NCBI GenBank assembly: GCA_003164075.1
Contig: PLRZ01000160.1
Span: forward strand, 1-9,039
DNA length: 9,039 nt
Reading direction: 5' to 3'
Source of the DNA: Bryobacterales bacterium
GTDB lineage: Bacteria; Acidobacteriota; Terriglobia; Bryobacterales; Bryobacteraceae
Shown: positions 1-7,498 of the stretch, one piece after another
Layout of the letters: each line of letters starts with the position of its first letter
Numbering within the stretch: the stretch's first letter is position 1
Notes under the pieces: generated by a model
Seen by the model: the letters and a program-made list of their open reading frames with translations, nothing else
What the model was told of the DNA's origin: nothing
Database searches by the model: none
Program-made: the position numbers and the translations under genes

Positions 1-2
1 AT

Positions 3-647
3 CTTAAGATCCTCAACGACTATACTCGGCCGGATAATCCACTACTGGTGGTGGAAACGGGACGGGGCATTGCCGCCCGCGCCTTCTTTTACGCGCTGGC
101 GGATTTCTCGGCCATCGGCTTCGGACCTTTCGGCGTGGACGGGGGCGGCGAGGCACTACGGCCGGATATGGCCGCCATCGCCGCCGATTTTCGCGTGGTG
201 CGATCGGCTCTTCCGATCATCGCCGGGTTGCAGGGAACGGAGAAATTGAAGGCCGCGGTGGAAGAGACCGGAACCGGGGCGCGGAATCTGATCTTCGGCA
301 ACTACGATGCCCTGGTGCGTTTCCGCCCGCCGGGCAGGCAGCCGGCGGGAAGTGTGGGCGCCGCTGCGGCGGCAGGGCCCGTGGAACCGTCGGCGCGGGT
401 GTTGATTGCCGAACTGGGCCCCGACGAATTCCTGGTCATGGGCTTTGAGTCGTCGGTGGAATTCCGCCCCGTGCAGGGCTCGGCCTACACCGCCGCGCAG
501 TTGCTCGTCGAGGAAACGGGCGAATATGTGGATGGTGTATGGAAGCCTTCCGCGCCGGGACTCAAGGCACAGGGCGATTATTCGGGGCCCCTGGTCAATT
601 TACCGGCCAATGGCTCGATGGTGAAAATCAAGTTGATGAGCTATTAG
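3..647 (+). CDS. Beta-galactosidase-like glycoside hydrolase (GH35-type, DUF5597 C-terminus), 5'-truncated
   Basis: The frame is open from the left edge (first full codon at 3) to a TAG at 645-647, giving the last 214 residues of a larger enzyme. The start is outside the window. The segment NPLLVVETGRG (residues 13-23 of the fragment), followed by FYALADFSAIGFGPFGVD, matches the conserved block of GH35/GH42-like beta-galactosidases that carry a DUF5597 tail. In those enzymes the block reads roughly NPLFIPETGR, then AFYAFGQYDAIGFSPFGID. Glu18 in VETG (codon 54-56) is probably the catalytic nucleophile of the TIM barrel; this is by family analogy. The remaining 195 or so residues form the beta-rich C-terminal DUF5597 domain (LIAELGPDEFLVMGFESSVEFRP). 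Its expected role is hydrolysis of beta-galactosides or related oligosaccharides, probably outside the cytoplasm, but the signal peptide cannot be seen. A GTG at 48 would fall inside the catalytic domain and is not a real start. Confidence 0.85.
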   Translation, partial: LKILNDYTRPDNPLLVVETGRGIAARAFFYALADFSAIGFGPFGVDGGGEALRPDMAAIAADFRVVRSALPIIAGLQGTEKLKAAVEETGTGARNLIFGNYDALVRFRPPGRQPAGSVGAAAAAGPVEPSARVLIAELGPDEFLVMGFESSVEFRPVQGSAYTAAQLLVEETGEYVDGVWKPSAPGLKAQGDYSGPLVNLPANGSMVKIKLMSY

Positions 648-717
648 ACGCGCACGCAGGGCCCAAGGGGCACCCTCGACGGCGGGAACGGTTCTGGCGG
701 CAGGAGCCTCGTGGGTG

Positions 718-735
718 GGACGGGCGATCGTCCTT
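718..735 (+). terminator. Weak candidate terminator after the glycoside hydrolase
   Basis: A perfect 5-bp stem, GGACG (718-722) with CGTCC (729-733) around a 6-nt loop, is followed by TTAATT. It lies 70 nt past the hydrolase stop. The stem is short and the T-tract is interrupted by AA, so intrinsic termination is only a possibility. Confidence 0.2.
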
Positions 736-980
736 AATTGCCTTGTCTTCCGGGGTACGGCCAGAGAGAGACCCACAAGGCGATGGTCAGTCCCACGGGG
801 CCGCGAAGCGGCAAACCTTGTCGGCGGCAGCTCACTCTTATTTCCGCACCGGGTCGCCGTACAGGATTCCTCTGCCGAATGTGCCCACGCAAACCCGGCC
901 GTAATGCCTGGGGTCGCCTTGGCGAGAGATTATTCGGCCAAGCTAAACAACGCGATTGCCTTCTTGCACTTGGACCGGCG

Positions 981-1037
981 CCGCCGAGAGCGGAGTATGA
1001 ATCGGGTGCGTCCCGGAATCGTACTCCGCCTCGTCGG
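981..1037. repeat. Long imperfect inverted repeat / possible terminator between convergent genes
   Basis: The left arm (981-997) and right arm (1022-1037) pair at 15 of 16 positions with one bulged A, including an uninterrupted 8-bp core GCGGAGTA (990-997) / TACTCCGC (1022-1029). Inside the loop CGGG (1003-1006) pairs with CCCG (1012-1015), so almost the whole 57 nt can fold into one rod. It lies 11 nt beyond the stop of the minus-strand protease and is the obvious candidate for its transcript end or 3'-end protection. No U-run follows it on the minus strand, so it is not a textbook intrinsic terminator. It could also be a dispersed palindromic element. Confidence 0.55.
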
Positions 1038-1048
1038 ACCTGCCGTTT

Positions 1049-2695
1049 CTACTTCTCGCCGTTGATCGTGAGGAGGGTCGTCTCGCTAGCATCGGTGACC
1101 GTGGTGGCCCAGAGTGAATTGGTGGCCCAAAGCGAATTGGTGGCCCAGAGCGAATTAGTGGCCCAAAGCGAATTAGTGGCCCAAAGCGAATTAGTGGCCC
1201 AGAGCGAATTAGTTCCGGTAACCGGAAGTGTGTAGCACACCGAACCGGAGACGCATAGCGGCCCGGTCACTCCGGTAGTGGAGTTATAGGTTGCGGCGGG
1301 CGAGAGCGCCGTCCCGGAGAACTTGGTCGTGTCCGCCAACGCCGCTTTGATGTCCAGATAGCCGGCGCCAACCGTGAACACGTCGTAATAGCTGGTGTAC
1401 TTTACTCCCGTGGTGGCATCCGTGGCCACGCTCGACACCGGGAACGTCTTATAGGCGGTCAACATCAGCTTCGCCTTCACCTGATCGGGTGTTAGCGCGG
1501 GATTGTTTTGTAGCAGAAGCGCTACGGCGGCGCTCACCACCGGAGTGGCCATGCTGGTGCCGCTCAGCACGTAATAGGAAGAAGTTCCGGTGCTGCTGCC
1601 AGGATTCAGGTAATAGTTCCCGGGGACATTGTTTTGGGTGTAGGTAGAGTCGAGATAAGTACCAGGCGCGTACACCGAGACTACCTGGTTTCCCGGCGCA
1701 ACGATGTCCGGCTTGACGATGTGATCGACGACGGTCGGCCCTTTGGAACTGTAACTCGCCATGAGATCGTCGGTTCTGCTGGGTGTGCCCATATCTCGCA
1801 TGGCGCCCACCGTGATCACATAAGGATCGTTGCCCGGCGCGGCAATGGTGCCGTAGCCGTTCGTCCCCTGCGTATTGTCGCGGCCGTCGTTGCCCGCCGC
1901 GACCACCACCACGATACCCGCTTTCCAGGCCGCCTCCACCGCCTGGCAAAGGGGATCCTTGGTGTAGCTCTCATACACCGGGCGCCCCAAAGACAAGTTC
2001 ATGACCCGGATGTTGTAAGTGGACTTCAGAGCGATCGCCGCATCGATCGCGGCAATCACGTTGGCGTCGGTGCCGTTGCCTCTCTGATCCAGTACCCGAA
2101 AGTTGACGATTTTCGCCCCCGTTGCGAGGCCCTGGAGGTTGCGTATAGAGCCGTAGCTCTTCGAGGCAGCGCCGTTCCCGGCGATGATGCCCGCTACATG
2201 TGTTCCGTGCCCATAAGCGTCCTGAGTCGTATAGCCTGACCAGCTCCCACCGTATTCAATGGTGCTGCCGGTAAGATCCTGGCCCATGGCCACTCCGCTG
2301 TCGATCAGGGCGACCCCGATTCCAGCGCCGGTAAGACCTATATTCCAAGCTGCGGAGGCATTTACCCCCGCGGCTACATTGTCTATCGATCCGCGAAGGC
2401 TCCGATTCGGTGAGATGTAGACGACTTCGGGTTCGGAAGCCAAACTCTCAAGGGCGCTCACGGGGATCGAATAGACCCCGGACTTGACGAGCGGCAATTC
2501 GGACCTGAAGGAGCCACCGTGGTTTCTGACCATGTTGTGATGGGCTTCCGTCGGCGGGTGTGCGAACTGCACGATGACTTCGCCGGTGGACTGTGTGGCG
2601 GCGGCGGCCAAGTCCTTGGAGATTTTTGGATTCGCTGCAAACGCCAGGTTGGCCAGGAGCGCGCAGCAAAGTAACTGTATGGTTGTGTTTTTCAT
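1049..2695 (-). CDS. Secreted subtilisin-like serine protease (S8) with I9 propeptide and C-terminal NSLWAT repeats
   Basis: This encodes an exported endopeptidase of 548 residues when started at ATG 2695. That start opens directly with a signal peptide (MKNTTIQLLCCALLANLAFA, cleavage likely after Ala20). The frame extends upstream to a GTG at 2776, but those 27 extra residues are charged and would bury the signal sequence. The start at 2695 has only a poor ribosome binding site. Residues about 37-103 look like an inhibitor I9 propeptide (GEVIVQFAHPP; SLASEPEVVYISPN). The catalytic domain follows with the full triad: Asp132 (ALIDSGV), His163 (YGHGTHVAGIIAG) and Ser381 (LSGTSMATP), plus oxyanion-hole Asn269 (VVAAGNDG). 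The region after about residue 460 is not catalytic and includes six perfect NSLWAT repeats (496-531). The gene lies 195 bp downstream of the hybrid kinase on the same strand, so co-transcription is possible. The kinase as regulator is speculation. Confidence 0.93.
   Translation of the reverse strand: MKNTTIQLLCCALLANLAFAANPKISKDLAAAATQSTGEVIVQFAHPPTEAHHNMVRNHGGSFRSELPLVKSGVYSIPVSALESLASEPEVVYISPNRSLRGSIDNVAAGVNASAAWNIGLTGAGIGVALIDSGVAMGQDLTGSTIEYGGSWSGYTTQDAYGHGTHVAGIIAGNGAASKSYGSIRNLQGLATGAKIVNFRVLDQRGNGTDANVIAAIDAAIALKSTYNIRVMNLSLGRPVYESYTKDPLCQAVEAAWKAGIVVVVAAGNDGRDNTQGTNGYGTIAAPGNDPYVITVGAMRDMGTPSRTDDLMASYSSKGPTVVDHIVKPDIVAPGNQVVSVYAPGTYLDSTYTQNNVPGNYYLNPGSSTGTSSYYVLSGTSMATPVVSAAVALLLQNNPALTPDQVKAKLMLTAYKTFPVSSVATDATTGVKYTSYYDVFTVGAGYLDIKAALADTTKFSGTALSPAATYNSTTGVTGPLCVSGSVCYTLPVTGTNSLWATNSLWATNSLWATNSLWATNSLWATNSLWATTVTDASETTLLTINGEK
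1103..1210 (-). repeat. Six 18-bp tandem repeats encoding (NSLWAT)6
   Basis: Six contiguous 18-bp units start at 1103, 1121, 1139, 1157, 1175 and 1193. Read on the minus strand each is AAT-TCR-CTY-TGG-GCC-ACY, that is Asn-Ser-Leu-Trp-Ala-Thr. The units differ only at third codon positions of Ser (TCA/TCG), Leu (CTC/CTT) and Thr (ACC/ACT), so all six encode the same hexapeptide. They lie near the C-terminus of the protease (residues 496-531), just before the last 17 residues. Tryptophan recurs every six residues. As I recall, similar NSLWG-type repeats end other S8 proteases in soil bacteria; I cannot verify that here. Confidence 0.95.
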
Positions 2696-2708
2696 AGTTT
2701 TTCTGTGC

Positions 2709-2737
2709 AAAACGGCCCATTCGCGATTCTCATGGGC
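2709..2737 (-). promoter_or_regulatory. Hairpin followed by TTTT in the leader of the protease gene
   Basis: On the minus strand GCCCAT (2737-2732) and ATGGGC (2720-2715) form a 6-bp stem with an 11-nt loop. It is followed by CG and then TTTT (2712-2709), 13 nt before the protease ATG. A protease promoter would hardly fit downstream of it, so it would act on the protease's own leader (attenuator or stability hairpin) or end read-through from the kinase gene. The stem is short and the role is inferred. Confidence 0.25.
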
Positions 2738-2890
2738 TCTTAAGGGTCTTATCGGCAGCGATTTTCGGTTCGCCACTGTATTTCGCGAAGGATTTGCACC
2801 TACTCCGTCAGATTCAGGCGGGACGAAAGTCCGGTTGGCTCAGGTGGCCGCAACATCTGTGTGCGGCGCCCGTTGCTTGCACAAGCCCTC

Positions 2891-5800
2891 TCAGGCTATT
2901 GAGGCCGGCATCGGAGAGAAGCGCTCGATGGTTTCCAGCAGCTCGGACGGCTGCATCGGCTTCGATACATAACCATCCATTCCCACCTGTAGGCAACGCT
3001 CGCGATCGCCTTTCATGGCCATTGCGGTCATGGCGATAATCGGCAAGTGTCCGCCCGTCCGCCGCTCTTGCTCCCGAATGGCGGCAGCGGTCTCAAAACC
3101 GTCCATTTCGGGCATCTGCATGTCGGTGAGCAGAAGATCGAACCGTTCCCGCGCCAAACGCTCCAGCGCCTCCCTGCCATTGCCGGCAACTTCGACGGAA
3201 TGGCCTCGTTTGCCGAGGATCCGCACGGCCAGGATCCGGTTGACCGCGTTGTCTTCCGCCAGCAAGATACGCAAGGGCTTTTCCGCCTTGGTCTTAACCG
3301 CCAACCTGGAGGCAGCCGGTAAACCGGGATGAGCGGCGCCGGGAACGTCTGCAAATGCGCGCAGAACTGCGTTCCGCAGGTCGTCCGACGAAATGGGTTT
3401 GGTCAGGCAAGCCGCCAGCGCCAGTTTGCGGGCCCGCGCGACGTCTCCGTTCTTGTCGCTGGAGGTGAGCATCACCATGGCGGCGCCAGGACAGCACGCC
3501 AGATGCCGCAACTCCTCGATCAACTGGAATCCATCCATTTCCGGCATGTTTCCATCGGTTAACACCATCGAAAACGGAAGGCCCTCGTCCCGTGCACAAC
3601 GGGCCAATTCGAGAGCTTTTTGTGCGCAATGGGCGATGGCGGGCTGCATGCCCCAAAGCTTGAGGGTGTCTCCCAAAACACGCCGGTTGGTGGAATTGTC
3701 GTCCACCACCAACACACGCTTACCAGCCAGTTCCTGGAGCCGCGCCGGTTCCTGGGTTTCGATCTGCCTTCCGGAAGCGAAACAGGCCGTGAAGTGGAAC
3801 TCGCTGCCGCGTCCGGGCTCGCTGTCCACCCAGATTCGGCCTCCCATCAGATGGACCAATCGCAGCGAAATCGCCAAGCCGAGGCCGGTACCTCCGAATT
3901 TCCGGGTGGTTGAATTATCGGCTTGGGAAAACGCTTCGAAAATCGCATCCTGTTTGTCCCGTGGAATGCCGATTCCCGTGTCGCGGATAACGAAATGCAG
4001 CCAGATACCCGGTTCCTTTGCCGCCGCCACCTCTACCCGCAATACGATCTCTCCTCGGGCCGTGAACTTGATCGCATTCCCGATGAGGTTCATCAGGATC
4101 TGGCGAAGGCGAAACGGATCTCCATTGAGAAACCGCGGCACATCGGCGTCGATGTCGCACACGAGTTCCAGACCCTTTTCATGCGCTCTGAAAGCCAGCG
4201 GTTTCACGCCCTCGTGCAGGTTCTGGTGCGTGGCGAAGTCGGTCGGGTCGAGTTCCAGCTTCCCGGCTTCGATTTTCGAGAAGTCGAGAATATCGTTGAT
4301 GATGGTCAATAACGAACCGGCCGAACTCTTGGTCAGGGTCAGATATTCGTATTGTTCGGCAGTCAGATCGGTTTGCAAAGTGAGTTCGGTCATGCCGAGA
4401 ACCCCATGCATCGGGGTGCGGATCTCGTGACTCATGTTGGCGAGAAATTCGCTCTTGACGCGGCTGGCCCGCTCGGCGGCTTCCTTGGCCTCAATCAGGT
4501 CGTGTTCCGCCCGTTCCCGTTCTTCGATCTCTTTGGTCAGTTCCCGGGTCCGTTCCTCAACGCGTTGGGCGAGAACCTTCTCCCGGCGGCGCGACTGCTT
4601 GACCCTGAGGGTATGGGCGGTCGCCAGAAGCCCTAGAACGCTGAGCCCCAGTAGCGAATAAAACCAAACCGTCTCTCGAAAGTGCGGCTCCAGAGTCACC
4701 TCCAGAGAGGCGCCCTTGGAATTCCAGATTCCGGCGCCATTTCGGGCGATGACCATAAACCGGTAGTTTCCCGGAGGAATGTTGGTGTAATACGCCGTTC
4801 GTCGGCTTCCGGCCACCACCCAGTCGCGATCGAACCCGTCCAGCTTGTACCTGAACAGAATCTTGCCGGGAGCGTCGAAATCGAGCGCCGTATAGTCAAA
4901 CTCCAGATCGCCCCTGCCGGGAGGTATCCGTAAAGACAACCCGGGAGCCGCAATCCTCCCGTTGATTGCCACCCGTTCGAGGTATACGGGAAAAGACCGG
5001 TCGCTGACGGCTAATTTTCGCGGATCGGCCGAAACCACGCCTTTCATCGTCGGAAACCAGAGTTGGCCGTCATGGGCCTTCCAGGCAGCCGGTTGGAAGG
5101 CGCCGTTGGCCTCCTCGCTTTCCATTCCATCCGTCCGGCCGTAGGCAACTGCCTCCAGGGACCGGATCTTGCCCTTGGCCAATCTATCCAGCTGGTCCTT
5201 GCTTATCCGAAAGACTCCTTTGTTGCCGCTCATCCAAAGATTCCCGGCGCCGTCGTCCAGAATGGCGAATATCGCATCGTCGGGGAGTCCCTGCTCGGTC
5301 GAATAAACCGTAACCTTGCCGTCTTTCAGCCGGTTCAGCCCGCCGCCGTTGGTTCCAATCCAGAGCGTTTGGTTCGAGTCCTCAAAGAGGGACATGACGG
5401 TCGAGTTCGACAGGCCGCCAGCCGTTCCATAAACGGAAAATTTCCCGTTGTGGAGCAGGTTCAGGCCTCCCTGGGTGCCGACCCACAGATCTCCCCGCGA
5501 ATCCTCCAGAATGGCGACCACGTGGTTGTTCGAAAGGCCCTGCTCGGTAGTGAAGTTGGTGAAGTGGCCGTCCGCGAACCGGCTCAGTCCGCCCGTGGTC
5601 CCGATCCAGATGCCGCCATCGCGAGCCTCCTGCAGCGCCTGCACGCTGTCGCTTGGCAAACCGTTAGCGGTCGTATAGACCTTTATCTTCCCATTGACGA
5701 TCTGGTTCAGCCCTTTGCGCGTCCCCGCCCAGATGTCGCCGCGGCCGTCCTGGCAAACTGAGAAGACCAGGTCGTTGGAGAGCCCCTCCTTTTGAGTGAG

Positions 5801-6928
5801 AGGGGTGAACCGGCCGTTCCGGAACCGGTTAACGCCACCGTGGGCCGTTCCCACCCAAATCGTTCCGGAACGATCCTCAAAGACGCCCAGCGTGACGTCG
5901 TCGGAAAGCCCCTGGACGGACGTCCAACTGGTGAACATGCCGTCGGAAAGGCGGCGTACCCCCCCGCCCATCGTGCCGATCCAAAGGTCTCCGGAGCGGT
6001 CTTCCTCCAGCGCCCATACGTCGGAGCTTCCCAATCCATTCTCGTTGTTATAGGAGCTGAAACCTTCTTCGGTCAGACGGCTCAACCCGGCGCCAATCGT
6101 GCCGATCCACAGAGTTCCGGACCGATCCTGCAGGATTGTACTGACAATGTTGCTGCCCAGGCCGTTCTTGGTGGTGAGATTAGTGAATTTCCCGTCCTTC
6201 CAGCGGCTAATTCCGCTGCCCGACGTGCCGATCCACAATCCTCCCCCGCGATCCGGGTAGAGAGCGTGAATATAGTCGCCCGGTAATCCGTCGGCCGTCC
6301 GGTAGACCGTGAACTTGCCGTCCGCCAGGCGGTCCAGACCGTTGTGGGTGCCAATCCAAAGAGCTCCGTCAGCGTCCTGGGCGAACGCGAACACGGAGTT
6401 GTCCGACAGCCCATCCCTGGTAGTGTAATGCCGGAATTTGCCCTGCCAATACCTCGCCACGCCGTCACCGTCCGTGCCTACCCAGACCGCGCCGGACCGG
6501 TCGACGTAGAGCGCCTGAGCGCTGTTCGATTGACCCAGGCTCTCGGAGACGGCTAAGAATTCTCCTTTCCGGTATTGTGTCAAGCCGCCGCCGTCGGTGC
6601 CGATCCACAGAGTTCCCTGGGCATCCTCCGCGAGAGCTCGCACTACGTTGCTCTTAAGCTCAGGGGTGTTCTTGCGGTCAAAGACCGCGAATCGCACGCC
6701 GTCGAATCGCGCCAGGCCGAGTTCCGTGCCGAACCACATATAGCCATCGCGGGTCTGTAGAATCGCCGGCACCGTAGTGTGCGGCAGCCCCTGCTCCGAC
6801 CCCCAGGCCGAATGCGCGTATTGCTTTATGGTTTTGTGGGGATCGAGCGCCGCCGCCGGAAACGCCAAGACAGTCAACCACCCTGCCCAGAGCAGCATGG
6901 CTCGCGGCTTGATACTTGGAGAATACAT
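2891..6928 (-). CDS. Two-component propeller hybrid sensor histidine kinase with two receiver domains
   Basis: This is a membrane sensor of 1345 residues. The order is signal peptide (about 1-27, cut near AAA/L), then 14 two-component-propeller repeats of the (G)xLWIGTxGGGLxRxxxGxF type. The first is at residue 62 and they continue at 105, 146, 188, 229, 271, 313, 355, 397, 438, 479, 520, 562 and 621. A Y_Y_Y domain follows (about 665-747), then one membrane helix (about 753-775), a coiled coil (about 776-826) and HisKA with phospho-acceptor His834 (NMSHEIRTP). HATPase_c shows N-box Asn947/Asn951, G1 DTGIGIP (983-989) and G2 [10 protein letters not shown] (1012-1021). The first receiver (about 1070-1192) has Asp1076/1077, acceptor Asp1125, Thr1155 and Lys1177. 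The second (about 1219-1338) has Asp1226, acceptor Asp1269, Thr1301 and Lys1323. All key residues are present. Fourteen repeats fit two seven-bladed propellers, as in Bacteroidetes hybrid glycan sensors, but there is no C-terminal AraC-type DNA-binding domain and no HPt, so output must go through another protein. ATG 6928 gives an intact signal peptide; Met11 (6898) is an alternative start. Neither has a clear ribosome binding site. The ligand is unknown; a saccharide is likely from context. Confidence 0.95.
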   Translation of the reverse strand: MYSPSIKPRAMLLWAGWLTVLAFPAAALDPHKTIKQYAHSAWGSEQGLPHTTVPAILQTRDGYMWFGTELGLARFDGVRFAVFDRKNTPELKSNVVRALAEDAQGTLWIGTDGGGLTQYRKGEFLAVSESLGQSNSAQALYVDRSGAVWVGTDGDGVARYWQGKFRHYTTRDGLSDNSVFAFAQDADGALWIGTHNGLDRLADGKFTVYRTADGLPGDYIHALYPDRGGGLWIGTSGSGISRWKDGKFTNLTTKNGLGSNIVSTILQDRSGTLWIGTIGAGLSRLTEEGFSSYNNENGLGSSDVWALEEDRSGDLWIGTMGGGVRRLSDGMFTSWTSVQGLSDDVTLGVFEDRSGTIWVGTAHGGVNRFRNGRFTPLTQKEGLSNDLVFSVCQDGRGDIWAGTRKGLNQIVNGKIKVYTTANGLPSDSVQALQEARDGGIWIGTTGGLSRFADGHFTNFTTEQGLSNNHVVAILEDSRGDLWVGTQGGLNLLHNGKFSVYGTAGGLSNSTVMSLFEDSNQTLWIGTNGGGLNRLKDGKVTVYSTEQGLPDDAIFAILDDGAGNLWMSGNKGVFRISKDQLDRLAKGKIRSLEAVAYGRTDGMESEEANGAFQPAAWKAHDGQLWFPTMKGVVSADPRKLAVSDRSFPVYLERVAINGRIAAPGLSLRIPPGRGDLEFDYTALDFDAPGKILFRYKLDGFDRDWVVAGSRRTAYYTNIPPGNYRFMVIARNGAGIWNSKGASLEVTLEPHFRETVWFYSLLGLSVLGLLATAHTLRVKQSRRREKVLAQRVEERTRELTKEIEERERAEHDLIEAKEAAERASRVKSEFLANMSHEIRTPMHGVLGMTELTLQTDLTAEQYEYLTLTKSSAGSLLTIINDILDFSKIEAGKLELDPTDFATHQNLHEGVKPLAFRAHEKGLELVCDIDADVPRFLNGDPFRLRQILMNLIGNAIKFTARGEIVLRVEVAAAKEPGIWLHFVIRDTGIGIPRDKQDAIFEAFSQADNSTTRKFGGTGLGLAISLRLVHLMGGRIWVDSEPGRGSEFHFTACFASGRQIETQEPARLQELAGKRVLVVDDNSTNRRVLGDTLKLWGMQPAIAHCAQKALELARCARDEGLPFSMVLTDGNMPEMDGFQLIEELRHLACCPGAAMVMLTSSDKNGDVARARKLALAACLTKPISSDDLRNAVLRAFADVPGAAHPGLPAASRLAVKTKAEKPLRILLAEDNAVNRILAVRILGKRGHSVEVAGNGREALERLARERFDLLLTDMQMPEMDGFETAAAIREQERRTGGHLPIIAMTAMAMKGDRERCLQVGMDGYVSKPMQPSELLETIERFSPMPASIA

Positions 6929-6952
6929 CGGTTGTTGCCGAGGGCCCCTGCG

Positions 6953-7019
6953 ATCGAACGGCGCCCTTCGACCTTTCCGCCATCATTCATATCGGCGAGT
7001 TTTTCGAAAACTTCACCCT
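6953..7019. repeat. 67-bp direct repeat, copy A (in the kinase leader)
   Basis: This copy aligns without gaps to 7152-7218 at about 58 of 67 positions. It begins 24 nt upstream of the kinase start codon. It contains TTTTTCGAAAA flanked by G and C; in the other copy the flanking pair is A and T, so a potential base pair is kept. Read on the minus strand from 7017 it has an open frame [18 protein letters not shown], related to that in the other copy. Confidence 0.85.
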
Positions 7020-7151
7020 GGAAGGAATAGGATTGCTGCCTTCAGGCGGGCGGTGCTGTCCCGGATGGGCTCAAGCGAAGTTCGAGAGAGCGCTCTTTCC
7101 TCCGCCACTTCCGGGGCTCTAGCAAGCGGGTTGTTGACGAAGGCCTCGGTC

Positions 7152-7218
7152 ATCGAACGACGCCTTCAGACCTTTCCCTCATCATTCATACCGGCGAATT
7201 TTTCGAAAATTTCACCCT
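7152..7218. repeat. 67-bp direct repeat, copy B (abutting the small ORF stop)
   Basis: This is the second copy, in the same orientation and offset by 199 bp from copy A. Its right edge falls inside the TAG stop codon of the minus-strand 36-residue ORF. In the minus-strand frame that follows this stop it reads GEIFEKFAGMNDEGKV before a TGA, against [16 protein letters not shown] in copy A. Differences between the copies are spread over the whole length, so the duplication is not recent. Confidence 0.85.
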
Positions 7219-7327
7219 AATCCGAGGAGGATTTCCCGGCCGGGTTTTGGGCACTGACGGGGATCAGGAAGGCTACGCCGATCAGGACGGACACGAAAAC
7301 TACGGCAAAGACAGGACGTGCGGACAT
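7217..7327 (-). CDS. Small exported or membrane peptide (36 residues), function unknown
   Basis: ATG (7327-7325) is preceded by a strong Shine-Dalgarno AAGGAG (7338-7333) with a 5-nt spacer, and by a plausible promoter at 7393-7365. The product starts MSARPVFAVVFVSVLIGVAF and continues LIPVSAQNPAGKSSSD, then TAG (7219-7217). Residues 5-26 form a hydrophobic stretch ending in PVSA/QN, a good signal-peptidase I site; cleavage would leave a ten-residue peptide QNPAGKSSSD. Uncleaved, it would be a single-span membrane peptide. The next codons after TAG (GEIFEKFAGMNDEGKV, then TGA) resemble the frame in repeat copy A, so the gene may be the 5' part of a longer gene broken by a nonsense mutation. 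It lies 289 bp upstream of the propeller kinase on the same strand and may share its transcript. I recognise no family. A ligand or accessory role for the kinase is speculation. Confidence 0.55.
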   Translation of the reverse strand: MSARPVFAVVFVSVLIGVAFLIPVSAQNPAGKSSSD

Positions 7328-7364
7328 GGCAGCTCCTTAAAAGATTTCAGAATCTGGAAGCCTT

Positions 7365-7393
7365 ATTGTATGGGACGGATGCATGATGCACAA
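7365..7393 (-). promoter_or_regulatory. Sigma70-like promoter for the minus-strand small ORF (and possibly the kinase)
   Basis: On the minus strand TTGTGC (7393-7388) and TACAAT (7370-7365) are separated by exactly 17 nt. The -10 matches the consensus at five of six positions and the -35 is moderate. Transcription would start near 7358, giving a leader of about 30 nt before ATG 7327. The region is clearly richer in A+T than the flanking genes. Confidence 0.5.
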
Positions 7394-7411
7394 ATTCACC
7401 GTTTATTTCGC

Positions 7412-7440
7412 TTGGCGTATTGGCATTTCATATGTATAGG
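7412..7440 (+). promoter_or_regulatory. Candidate sigma70-like promoter for the DUF1080 operon
   Basis: TTGGCG (7412-7417) and TATAGG (7435-7440) are 17 nt apart on the plus strand, 58 nt before the GTG start of the DUF1080 gene. Both boxes are imperfect. It lies back to back with the minus-strand promoter; the two -35 boxes are 18 nt apart, so one regulator bound between them could control both directions. Confidence 0.35.
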
Positions 7441-7480
7441 TCCTAAGATTATGAATACTGGCGATCGATCTCGACAGGCA

Positions 7481-7487
7481 AAAGGAG
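7481..7487 (+). promoter_or_regulatory. Ribosome binding site deciding the DUF1080 start
   Basis: AAAGGAG lies 11 nt before GTG 7499. It is the only good Shine-Dalgarno sequence upstream of the signal peptide, which favours GTG 7499 over ATG 7451 (poor site) and ATG 7511. Confidence 0.6.
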
Positions 7488-7498
7488 CTGACACACAA

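Larger units (their letters stand above)
648..1048. other. Convergent intergenic region without a convincing gene
   Basis: About 400 bp lie between the plus-strand hydrolase stop and the minus-strand protease stop. Open frames on both strands (for example 738-1235 plus) have no recognisable domain. The longest of these runs into the antisense of the protease repeat and reads as an artefact. Two structured elements are visible: a weak hairpin at 718-733 that could end the hydrolase transcript, and a strong imperfect inverted repeat at 981-1037. I see no tRNA, IS end or riboswitch. Confidence 0.6.

Noticed and set aside
1103..1210. CRISPR-like array
   Set aside because: The 18-bp units are contiguous, without spacers, and are in frame inside the protease gene.
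738..1235. 165-residue plus-strand ORF with (VAQSEL) repeats
   Set aside because: The repeat is the antisense reading of the NSLWAT array of the protease, and the rest has no domain or ribosome binding site.
1634..2239. 201-residue plus-strand ORF, and similar long frames across 3393-5761
   Set aside because: They are shadows of the protease and kinase genes, rich in Arg/Pro/His, without recognisable domains.
2696..2776. Longer protease N-terminus from GTG 2776
   Set aside because: It would add 27 charged residues before a clear signal peptide and has no better ribosome binding site.
2738..2890. Possible riboswitch in the kinase-protease spacer
   Set aside because: I compared it by eye with the c-di-GMP (GEMM) and cobalamin consensus sequences and found no match to the conserved cores.
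7013..7153. 46-residue open frame on the minus strand between the two repeats (MTEAFVNNPL..., stop TGA inside copy A)
   Set aside because: No ribosome binding site, no hydrophobic segment or recognisable motif, and both ends lie in repeat sequence. Open frames of this length are common by chance at this GC content.
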